The position numbers and the translations under genes were made by a program. A stretch of 64,000 nt of DNA from Hippopus hippopus (taxonomy: Eukaryota; Mollusca; Bivalvia; Cardiida; Cardiidae). This document shows, one piece after another, positions 24,233 to 34,191 of the stretch; the first letter of the stretch is position 1; every line of letters starts with the position of its first letter. Location of the stretch: contig OX328097.1 in assembly GCA_946811185.2 (NCBI GenBank), positions 7,984,242 to 8,048,241 of the forward strand, in the 5' to 3' direction. Below the pieces are notes generated by a model, which worked only from the letters and a program-made list of their open reading frames with translations, had not been told where the DNA came from and ran no database searches.

Positions 24233-27200
24233 GTAAGCTCTAGGTTAATTTGTTACCATATACAGCCTGTTTCTGTTTTGTTCACTCTTGCTTAACCCTT
24301 TCCCAAACGACAAAATTTTAAACTCGTCCAAATGGAAAGCAATTTCAGACGACAAAATAAATGTAACTCAAAAATTGAAATTTGTTTCCAGCAGGGTAGA
24401 AAACATTGTGGGAAAAGGAGAAAATGCTGGTTACCAGCATTTTCTCTTTTTCTCACAATGTTTTCAAAAGGCTTCTGTCTCAGGGTCGTAAAAACCAGGG
24501 ATTGTTTGGTAAAGGGTTAACGCTTTCAATACCATTGACAACATCAGAAGCTTTTGTGGATAGTGTAGATCAAGATCAGACTGCACAGAACGTGCAGTCT
24601 GATCTTTGATCTTCACTGTCCATTGCTGTATTATAGACTATGACTAAAATGTCTCTTGATCTTGCAGCCGAAGTGTATAATTTGTACCCTTCGAGAAAAT
24701 TTATTTATTCAGTAATGAAAGGGCTAAAACTCTTTAAAGTCTTTATCAAACGACAATATTTTGGACACAACCAAACTGAAATCATATGCAGACGACGCAA
24801 TAAACGTAGCTCAAACGATAACTTGTGTCCTTGATAAGGTAGAAAACATCGTGAGAATAGGAGAAAATGCTGGTTACCAACATTTTCTCCTTTTGCCACA
24901 AGGTTTTCTTTAGATTTCTTCTCAATCCTTATCCTGCTAAGTAAGTAAAATGAAACTTACAAGCTGAAGGTAAAAACCCAAATTTTTCTGTTTCAAAGAT
25001 AATTCTCTTTTTTTTTTGGGGGGGGGATATGTCCTTATCAGACAGTGTAAATCAAAGATCAGGCTGCACGTTCTGTGCAGTCTGATCTTCATCCACACTG
25101 TCTGCAAAAGGTCAGTGAGTCGCACATAGCAGCCTGAGGATTTAGGGTAGTTAAAAGTTGGGATTATGCAGTTACGGGTTAACGTAACTCCCTTAGTACA
25201 AGTGGCATGTAAATAAGCCTTATCGTACGGTGTAGGTCAAGATCAGGTTACAAAGAAAGTGCAGTCTGTAGAGAAGGTTCAGTCTGATCGTCCATTCGCA
25301 ATGACTGCCACCTGGTGCCTTACTATGACCAAAATTGTCGTCAGTTAGCTTACAGTTGGACTACAGGTACAAGTCTATTGCTTTTAGAGAGTAAGGATTT
25401 GCTATCCTTATAAACTACAAACACACAATACAAATGAACCATGCAGTGTGAAAAGGAGGATTTTATGCATCTCTACAAATTATCTACCCATGTCAGCCTG
25501 GGCAGTCCGCTATTTACCTCCTTTTTCCAGATTATTTTCAAAAGCCTTCCAATCCTGAGGGTCGATAAAACTGGGATTAATTAGTTGAGGGTTAATTCAA
25601 TGAAAACTCATTTTGCAGGAATACCTTTGTCTGCGCATGTCACATTCTTCCTATTTGAAATCGACCCATGTCAGCCTGGGTAGTCCCCAGTTTACCTTCT
25701 TTTCCCAGAATGTTTTCAAAAGCAGTCCTACCTGGGGTCGTTAAAAATCTGGATTGTTTAGTTAAGGGTTAATACAATGAAGCCTCATTTTGCACGAATA
25801 TCCGGTTGTCTACGCATGTCATATTCTTCATACTTGAAATCGACCCATATCAGCCTGGGCAGTCCCTAGTTTACATTCTTTTCCCAGAATGTTTTCAAAA
25901 GCAGTCCTACCTGGGGTCGTTAAAAAATCTGGATTGTTTAGTTAAGGGTTAATACGATGGAGCCTCATTTTGCAGGAATATCCGGTTGTCAGATTCTTTG
26001 TATTTGAAAAATGCCACCTAGCGGCAGATAATGGCAGGAATACTTATTTTACCAGACGAGAGAATTGGAAACTTGTCCATATTGAAAGCAGTCGCTGACG
26101 ACCGATTTAACTCTTTACCAGACGACAAAATTTTATGCTTGTCCAAAAGCAAAGCATTTGCAGACGACAAATCAAAGGTGGCTCACATTATGAAACTTGC
26201 CTTTCAGTTGCGAAAACATTGTTGGAAAAGGAGAAAATGCTGGTTTCCAGCATTTTCTCCTTTTCTCACAATGTTTTCAATAGGTTTCTTTCTCAGGGTC
26301 GTTAAAACTCGGTTCATGCAGTAAAGGGTTAATGTGACTCAAAAGACAAATATGTCTAAGAAAGGACAGAAAGCTTTGTGAGAAAAGGAGAAAATGCTGG
26401 TTATCAGCATTTTCTCCTGTTTCCACAATGGTCGTCTTTCTCAGGGTCGTTAAGAATTCGGTTATGCGGTAAAGGTTAAATCAAATTAACTATGGCATAC
26501 CAGTCTATGCAAACGAGATATTTGCACTAGTGCAGTTGTTTGCAGTTTACAGTTTGCGAACAGTGCACAACGGAACATAAAAAAAAAATCCATTTTTCTT
26601 TCCAGAAAAGAAGCCCTCATCGTCAGAAACTTGATTTTGAATGATGGAACAGTCGAGAAAGAAAACATTCTTGGTGACATTGATGTTCACCAAAGTAGGG
26701 TACCATACTCCATCAACAAAAAAGGTAGATGGGAACTCCCAAATATCATAAAAAGAAGCATCGAAGATGGCGATTTCGACGATGAAGAGTTCGCAGTCCA
26801 AATTGTTGAGCGCCATAAGATACTTAGTCGAACAAACTGCATCAGCGTCCATACATCAAAAAATCCTAACAATCTGAAGAATGGTAAACGTGGAATTCAT
26901 AGGAAAACTGGTTACTTGAACGCAAGTAGCATCTTAAAACCCAAACGAGAAAATCTTACACGACGCGAAAGACAAAATAGATGGCGACGAGGTGTGCCTG
27001 ATCACGAGGAAATCGAGGAGCCCATTCACGTGCCAAGTAGTGTTAGATATGAGGTGCTGCACCCTCCGTCCCCTACCAGCGGCATCAGCCATACGCCTAG
27101 ATACACGGGGTACGAACCAGATACCAACTGGGGATTTTACTGCGGTTGTCGTAGGCGATGTAATTGTCATAACAAGACACGTGGGTACGGTAGAAAAAAA

Positions 27201-29323
27201 TGTCGACAGGAAATTTTAAAAGAAATCCAGTATTTAGATTATGATGACTTTGATGATGAAAATGAAGATGTGAATGTCAGTAAATTGAATGAATTTGGTG
27301 AGAGTGGCACAACAATTCTGCTTGAAGAACTTCTTAGTGATACAATACGCAAGGAAACACAAAGAAAACGCAAACGTAAGCATTCAGATTCTAAGACGAA
27401 CTTGTCCGACCCAACACCCCAAACAATAAGAAAAATTGTCGTAGTTGAACCAATTCCACAAAACAGTGAAAATTCTGATAAAATTACAGTCAAAGGCATA
27501 GCTGAAAAACCAGTTGTAGTTGAACCAGTTCTGGTATCAATACAGAACAGGGAGGTTCATCCGGACACTCTAAAAAACATTTATGGAGAACAGTATGTAG
27601 AGTGTTCTTGTTTTCCAAGAAAGTTTGTCATCGATATAACAGAGCGTATTAGAAACACTCGCACTTCTATTGTAACAGAAACGGAGGCGCAAGAAGAAAT
27701 GAATGCGTGTGTTGTGTTCTGTTTGGATATTGACAGCGAAGTTAACAATAAGAAGGAGAGAATCTATAAAGTTATCCTGAAGACAGATAGTCAAAAGAAC
27801 CTACATACTCACAGAGTAGAAACATTATTTGACTACATGGAAACCACTGTTGAAGAATGTCTAGAACGCACTGTATTTTATGTTGAAACACTTCCTGAGT
27901 TTGTTTTGAAAACACCTAAATACGTCCAGATTTCTAAAAAACACCGAGTTTCACATATCGAAAAGTCTGGGAACTGGGAAAGCGAGGCTTATGCTCCCAG
28001 CAAAAGTTTCTGCTATTTTGGTTATTTAGCACATGGCAAGGAGGAATCTGTAACCAAGCTAGTTGATTTTGCCGATATTACTGACACAGATATGAATCCT
28101 AGTAACAAGGACAATTTAAAGATGTCGAGTCTTGATGAAAAACTCTGTGATATATGTTACGAGTCCCTCGGTGCGAAAATCCCTGGCACCTGCTTGATTT
28201 CTTGTGGACATTGGTTCTGTGATGGTTGTTGGGCTGAATATTTGGCGAGTCGGATCGACGCAGGTGCAACGCGTCTTACCTGTCCAGAGTTTGATTGTGA
28301 CGAAATTGTTGATTCCGGCACCGTGGTGTCTCTGGTCGGTCTTAATGACGTCATTCGTCATGCGAAAATTTGTCACGACAACAATGTAGAGCTTGGGGAC
28401 GATACAAAATGGTGCCCAAATAAAAGGTGTGGTCGAGTTGTGAAGGTGAACAGAATGGACGTAAAAACTGGAAAATGTGAATGTGGACATGAGTTCTGCT
28501 TCGATTGTCTGCGACAGCCACACTGGCCTGCTCCTTGTGAATCATTTGTGGACTATTATAAGAGACTTGAAGAGACTGGAGACATCGGTCTAGCTCCTGT
28601 TGAGAGTGCTGATACCGTGATAGTCAATGGTAAAAACTGTCCACACTGCAAAAAGTTTGTTGAAAAAAATGGTGGATGTCCCTATATGGCCTGTGTCTGT
28701 GGAAACTCTTTCTGTTGGGGCTGTGGTAAAGATTGGTCATCCAACACACACGATAACAGCTGCTACAGGTTCGGTGTGAAGAACGACCACAATACATCGG
28801 AAATAACGATTGAAGACAACAGGACGAAAAGGAATTTTAAGACAAGAAGGTGGTACAACATTGCTGTCAAACACAGAGTCGAGCAGCATCAATTCAAAGT
28901 TGAAAAACTAAAAGCAGCGAGGAAAGCACTGGTTAAATATTTGTCCACTTATATAGGTAAAAGTGCTAAGAGAGGAATAAATGTCTTACTTAATTTCAAG
29001 GGACAAAAAACGACGTATCGAAACGAGCAAGAAAAGTTGGTAGAATATGCAAATGAGCTGATCGATCTTCACCAAGAACTGAACAGTGTAGCTGAGCATA
29101 CTGCTGTTCTTATCGAATCAGGAAAATTATCCGAGAGTAGTGTCACACACTTGCAGTATATCGTCCGTAGGTTGTCGTCGTTTTCCGAGGGAATTTCAAA
29201 TGGATTCTTACACTGGGTAGAAAGAAAACCGGAGGACTTGCTGGCCATGTTTAAGAAGATTAGGATTCATTCCTACAGGACAATCAAACATCTCTTCACG
29301 TCAGTGAATAAACTTGAGCTGTA

Positions 29324-29324
<1 letters not shown>
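24147..29324 (+). CDS. RBR-type (Ariadne-like) E3 ubiquitin ligase (join of two exons)
   Basis: Exons 24147-24232 and 26606-29324 join (phase 2, codon AG|A) to encode about 934 residues. The N-terminal 500 residues are unfamiliar: a CGCxxxCNC cysteine cluster near 208-216, an acidic stretch, and an RKRKRK basic signal near 280. RING1 begins CDIC at about 543. The IBR has WCPNKRCG at about 632. RING2 begins CPHC at about 707. The GGC cysteine at about 720 matches the thioester-forming Cys of RBR ligases. A helical C-terminal region of about 160 residues resembles an Ariadne-type tail. Family role: takes ubiquitin from E2 onto its own Cys, then onto substrate. The substrate is unknown. Confidence 0.82.
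24292..24520. repeat. MITE M2, complete copy (reference copy)
   Basis: TTAACCCTTTCCCAAACGAC at the left and GTTTGGTAAAGGGTTAA at the right. The internal arm AACATTGTGGGAAAAGGAGA with ATGCTGGTTACCAGCAT at the centre is almost perfectly palindromic over about 66 bp. TTAA ends and CCC/GGG termini suggest a piggyBac-type MITE. Confidence 0.75.
25485..26010 (+). repeat. Three tandem copies of a ~179-bp unit
   Basis: CGACCCATGTCAGCCTGGG (first copy CTACCCA...) recurs at 25485, 25664 and 25843. The units combine a piece of M3 and a piece of M2. The second and third are closest to each other. Confidence 0.75.
26107..26332. repeat. MITE M2 near the RBR exon 2 acceptor
   Basis: TTAACTCTTTACCAGACGAC at the left, GCAGTAAAGGGTTAA at the right, strong internal hairpin at 26215-26285. 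Confidence 0.75.
26606..29324 (+). CDS. RBR ligase exon 2 (large coding exon)
   Basis: The acceptor TTTTTCTTTCCAG at 26593-26605 is strong and pyrimidine-rich. The frame is open from there to TAA at 29322-29324. It contains all the recognisable RBR zinc-binding residues. No in-frame ATG near the acceptor gives a convincing alternative start. Confidence 0.88.

Positions 29325-29325
<1 letters not shown>

Positions 29326-29360
<35 letters not shown>
29326..29360 (+). repeat. GA microsatellite directly after the RBR stop codon
   Basis: An uninterrupted run of about 16 GA dinucleotides begins a few bases after TAA, so it lies in the 3' UTR. Confidence 0.9.
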
Positions 29361-29361
<1 letters not shown>

Positions 29362-29534
29362 CTGTTAATATCATCAACATCATTAATGTCATTACATTTC
29401 ATTCTTTAGCTTAAAGCAATACAAAGAAATAGGCATACGCACATACGCAGTCAAAGGCTCATTTTCATCAAAGTTCGGATGGTGCTATTTGGAGTGCACA
29501 CTGTTTGTTAAAAGAGATACATATTTAGATAGGC

Positions 29535-29540
29535 AATAAA
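29535..29540 (+). terminator. Candidate poly(A) signal of the RBR gene
   Basis: AATAAA (GGCAATAAAAGAAG) 211 bp after the stop codon. It is the first canonical signal downstream. Confidence 0.5.
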
Positions 29541-31795
29541 AGAAGTTTAGTCGAAATAGCGGTAAGAAGAACATATTCGATCAGCATGGCAATACATATA
29601 GGCCATGCTGTCTGAAAAGGTTGTTTAATCCATCTGCAAAAAGTATCGACCATGTCAGCCTGCGTAGTCCGGGCAGGTTAACCTGAGTGGAAACTCCTTG
29701 CTATTGGTAAATTTTTCTGCATTTCAAAGGAACACAATTTCTGCCTCATGATTCAGTCGGTTTCCAAAATATTCCATGTTTTAATGAACCCGACGACGAG
29801 AAATTTTGAAAACACTGTGGGACAAGAAAAAAACTATAATTTCTAAGTTTGGAGCTACATGTATCTAAACTTTTGACGACTGGTAAAGCGTCACATTGCT
29901 GCCATCTCTGTACATGTATATTGTTAGGTACATGTGGGTACAATTACATGCATGTATTAGCCATGCTCTGTGAATAAAGGGCTTTTGCATCCGCAAAAAG
30001 TACCGACCCAAGTCAGCCGGCGCAGTCCGTGCAGGCTGACTTAGATCGATGCTTTTTGCTGTGGTTAAATTTTCTGCACGTCAAAGAACATTTCTACCTC
30101 CAAATTCAGTCGGTTGTCAGACAAAATAGATTTAACATGTCCATAATTATGTACTGAGTTGCTTGGTATGATACATCACGGGGCAGCATTAAATCGTCAT
30201 TATACAGAACACTAGTCATATGTTTTTATCCTGGTCTTAAGATGGTTTATACCGTATTTTTTTTGATATGTGCAATAAATAATAAAACATGTGATAATCT
30301 TTCATTCTTTTTTGTTATCAGTACCTACAAACTTATGGCTCGGGTAGTATTTACAAACAGGTGCATTTAATTTTCAAATTCTTCGTTTCAAAGTAAGCAA
30401 TTTGATTGCCTTAGGCATTCTTTTTCAGCCTATCAGGGCTACCTCTTACTAAATTGCGAAGGCACGAAATATGCATACGCAGTTTAGGTATGCAAGCATA
30501 AAGTCTGAAAACAAGTTTCACTATACTGCATAACTTTATGATTTGAATAAATATTTGAATAACTTTCCGCCAGGTTATACCTTTGTGTAAAGCAGGGATC
30601 GTGTGTGTATGGGGCCAAAAGTAAACGTTGCGGTGTTGAAATGCTTTGAATATAAATTATACCATTTAAAAGAATAGAGAGTATTGTGAAGATGATAATC
30701 TTTTATTGCACGCGCGGTCCAAGTGCTAGTCTCCAGCAAAGAATTTAATCTTAAAACCAGATAAAATATAAACAAAAGACAGAACGACATGGCAACTTTT
30801 TCACTAGCATTAAAATAATTATTTCTGCAAGCGACTAATACTTGGACCTAATGTGCAATACCATATTGTCATCTTCACAACAATTTCCGTACCTTTAAAT
30901 GGTATTATTTCAATTTCAATGCATTTAACACCCGCATTGTTTACTTTTGGCCGGTACTGTGCTTTTTAGTTATATCACGGCAACAGCCCGCCAATCCATT
31001 TGTTAGGAGGCTTTCATCAGCACCGGATAAGGGTTCTGACGTGTCTTGCCGATGGATACTCCACGACAACTGCAACCAGCGGGAATCGAGTCAAGAACCT
31101 ATGGATTAAAAACCCACGGTCTTAACCCAATACCAAACAATCTCGCGTTTTTGTAAGCATTTTGAAGGCTTCTGAAAACACCGTAGGCAAAGGAGACAAT
31201 GCTGTTAAGTAGCATGTTTTCCCTTTCCCCTACAATATTTGCTGGCCTGTAAAGAAAAATCCTATCATTTTAGCATCATTTATCTTGTCCTCTGCAAATG
31301 CATTGAACTTGAACGATTCTGTTTTGACATCTGAGAAAGTGAAGTTTAGTGAAGTATGATCTTAATCTCAGTTAAACTGGCCGCAAAGGCAACTACCGAT
31401 GTGAAATGCGCTTCCAATGTTAACACTTTTTCTGACTCGTTGCTCAGTTGTCATTTCTTCGTTTCTACATTTCATAATGCTCTATGAAAAGTGGGTTTAA
31501 TCCATCTTCAAAAGTTTCGATCCAGCTCAGCCTGGGCAGTCCGTGCAGGCTGACCTGTGTTGAATCTATCTGCTTTTGTAAATTTTCTGCATGTCAATAG
31601 ACATTCTACCCAAGGATTCAGCTGGTTGTTCAGCAAAATTTTATCTATCAATCAAAAATGTTTATCGATCGATACATTTAAACCGGCATGCGATGTTTTG
31701 TGACTTCGAACATACAAGTAATTAAAACATAAAACATTAACGAGAAACTCCCTTTTTGTCATTTAGTTTTCACTTGTACTTAATTTATAAAACCT
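29541..31795. other. Intergenic region between convergent genes
   Basis: No gene seen. It holds three M3-type MITEs (about 29604-29780, 29963-30195, 31480-31665), an eroded SINE-like ATATCACGGCAACAGCCCG segment (30970-31110) and an M2 remnant (31122-31345). Confidence 0.55.
29963..30195. repeat. MITE M3
   Basis: GCTCTGTGAATAAAGGGCTT at the left, internal AAAGTACCGACCCAAGTCAG with CAGGCTGACTTAGATCGATG, and a CATTAAATCG end. Better copies are at 54053-54301 and 58283-58513. Confidence 0.55.
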
Positions 31796-33985
31796 TAAGT
31801 CGAGATGAATCTTTTCAGTTTAGAAGGGTATAAGTTCAGTCAAGTTCTTTAATTAACAGTGGCGTATGTATAGTTGAATCTTTTCAGTTTAAAAGGGCTT
31901 AAGTCGAGTTGAATCTTTTCAGTTAATAAGGGCGTAAGTTAAGTTGAATCTTTTCAGTTTACAAGGGCGTAAGTCAAGTTGAATGTTTTCAGTTTAAGAG
32001 GGCTGTAAGTCAAGTGGAGTCTTTTCAGTTTGCAAAGGAAGTAAGTCAAGTTGAATCTTTTCAGTTAATGAGGGTGTAAGTCTAGTTGAATCTTTTCAGT
32101 TTACAAGGGCGTAAGTCAAGTTGAATCTTTTCAGTTTACAAGGGCGTAAGTCAAGTTGAATGTTTTCAGTTTACAAGGGCTGTAAGTATAGTGGAATATT
32201 TTCAGTTTGCAAGGGCGTAAGTCAAGTTGCTTGTTTTCAGTTAACAAAGGCTGTAAGTCAAGTTGAATCTTTTCAGTTTGCAGAGAAAGTAAAACAAGTT
32301 GAACCTTTTCAGTTTACAGGGGCGTAAGTTAAGTTGAATGTTTTCAGTTTATAACGGCTGTAAGTCATGTGGAATCTTTTCAGTTTGTAGAGGAAGTAAG
32401 TCAAGTTGAATCGTTTCAGTTTACAGGGGGGTAAGTTAAGTTGAATCTTTTCAGTTTATGACGACGTAAGTCGAATTGAATCTTCTCAGTTTACAAGAGC
32501 GTAAATCAAGTTGCATGTTTTCAGTTAACAAGAGCGTAAGTCAAGTGGTTTCTTTTCAGTTAACAAGAGCGTAAGTCAAGTGGAATCTTTTCAGTTTAAA
32601 AGGGCTTAAGTCGAGTTGAATCTTTTCAGTTAATAAGGGCGTAAGTTAAGTTGAATCTTTTCAGTTTACAAGGGCGTAAGTCAAGTTGAATGTTTTCAGT
32701 TTAAGAGGGCTGTAAGTCAAGTGGAGTCTTTTCAGTTTGCAAAGGAAGTAAGTCAAGTTGAATCTTTTCAGTTAATGAGGGTGTAAATCAAGTTGAATCT
32801 TTTCAGTTTACAAGGGCGTAAGTCAAGTTGAATGTTTTCAGTTTACAAGGGCTGTAAGTATAGTGGAATATTTTCAGTTTGCAAGGGCGTAAGTCAAGTT
32901 GCTTGTTTTCAGTTAACAAAGGCTGTAAGTCAAGTTGAATCTTTTCAGTTTGCAGAGAAAGTAAAACAAGTTGAACCTTTTCAGTTTACAGGGGCGTAAG
33001 TTAAGTTGAATGTTTTCAGTTTATAACGGCTGTAAGTCATGTGGAATCTTTTCAGTTTGCAGAGGAAGTAAGTCAAGTTGAATCGTTTCAGTTTACAGGG
33101 GGGTAAGTTAAGTTGAATCTTTTCAGTTTATGACGACGTAAGTCGAATTGAATCTTCTCAGTTTACAAGAGCGTAAATCAAGTTGCATGTTTTCAGTTAA
33201 CAAGAGCGTAAGTCAAGTGGTTTCTTTTCAGTTAACAAGAGCGTAAGTCAAGTGGAATCTTTTCAGTTTAAAAGGGCTTAAGTCGAGTTGAATCTTTTCA
33301 GTTAATAAGGGCGTAAGTTAAGTTGAATCTTTTCAGTTTACAAGTGTGTAAGTCAAGTTGAATGTTTTCAGTTTACAAGGGCTGTAAGTTAAGTTGAACA
33401 TTTTCAGTTTACAAGGGCATTAGTCAAGTTGAATCTTTTCAGTTCTCAAGGGCATAAGTCAAGTTGAACCTTTTCAGTTTATGACGACGTAAGTCAAGTT
33501 GAACCTTTTCAGTTTACAAAGGCGTAAGTCAAGTGGAACCTTTTTAAGTTTACAACGGCGTAGTCAAGTTGAACCTTTTAAGTTTGCAAGGGCGTAAGTC
33601 AAGTTGAACCTTTTCAGTTTACAAGGGCGTAGGTCAAGTCGAACCTTTTCAGTTTACAAGGGCGTAAGTCAAGTTGAATCTTTTCAGTTTGCAAGGGCGT
33701 AAGTCAAGTTGAATCTTTTCAGTTTGCAAGGGCGTAAGTCAAGTTGAACATTTTCAGTTTGCAAGGGCATTAGTTAAGTTGAATCTTTTCAGTTCGCATG
33801 GGCGTAAGTCAAGTGGAACCTTTTCAGTTTACAAGGGTGTAAGTCAAGTTGAACCTTTTCAGTTTACAAAGGCGTAAGTCAAGTGGAATCTTTTAAGTTT
33901 ACAAGGGCGTAGTAAAATTGAATCCTTTCAGTTTGCCAGGGCATAAGTCAAGTTGAAACTTTTCAGTTTACAAGGGCGTTTTCAA
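31795..33985 (+). repeat. Minisatellite with a splice-site-like unit and higher-order structure
   Basis: About 60 imperfect copies of a roughly 35-bp unit: CTTTTCAG, a 10-12 base core such as TTTACAAGGGC, then GTAAGTCAAGTTGAAT. A higher-order period of about 700 bp is visible: the distinctive AAAAGGGCTTAAGTCGAG variant recurs near 31890, 32598 and 33266, with the same order of variant units after it. The array ends about 75 bp beyond the cadherin gene's AATAAA. Confidence 0.9.
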
Positions 33986-34073
33986 AATTTCTTGCAGCAA
34001 ATTTGTTTCAGGTGGTAATGCCTTTTATAGTAGTAATTAAAATCTTGTTAGAAAAAAGAGAAAGTAAATAAAA

Positions 34074-34079
34074 TTTATT
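34074..34079 (-). terminator. Poly(A) signal of the cadherin-like gene
   Basis: AATAAA on the minus strand, 36 bp after the stop codon at 34115-34117. Confidence 0.7.
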
Positions 34080-34114
34080 GTGGCAAAAAAAAACCCAACA
34101 AAATATATGTCCCA

Positions 34115-34191
34115 TCATCCCCAACAGTCTATTACTGGTATTCTTCGTGCAGGGTCAACCTTCAAAGAAACTTTTCGTTTCGCCATCTTTG
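34115..34191 (-). CDS. Cadherin-like gene, last exon with stop
   Basis: Two acceptors 5 bp apart are possible (TTACAG then ATCAG). The second, used here, gives AKMAKRKVSLKVDPARRIPV to TGA at 34115-34117. The first (exon from 34196) gives a shorter tail, DQQRWRNEKFL then stop. AATAAA follows at 34079-34074. Confidence 0.6.

Larger units (their letters stand above)
24233..26605 (+). other. Intron 1 of the RBR gene, packed with repeats
   Basis: GTAAGC...CCAG intron of 2,373 bp. Contents: M2 (24292-24520), an M1-type hairpin starting in the shared TTAA (24517-24640), an M2 fragment (about 24735-24910), an inverted M1 (about 24925-25147), three tandem copies of about 179 bp (25485-26010), a second M2 (26107-26332), and a third M2 hairpin (26370-26480). 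Confidence 0.7.

Noticed and set aside
26547..28545. Several antisense and alternate-frame open frames of 60-135 codons
   Set aside because: They overlap the RBR coding exon, have no splice or domain support, and are shadows of its codon usage.
31795..33985. CRISPR-like array
   Set aside because: Units are contiguous degenerate tandem repeats without unique spacers, in eukaryotic DNA.
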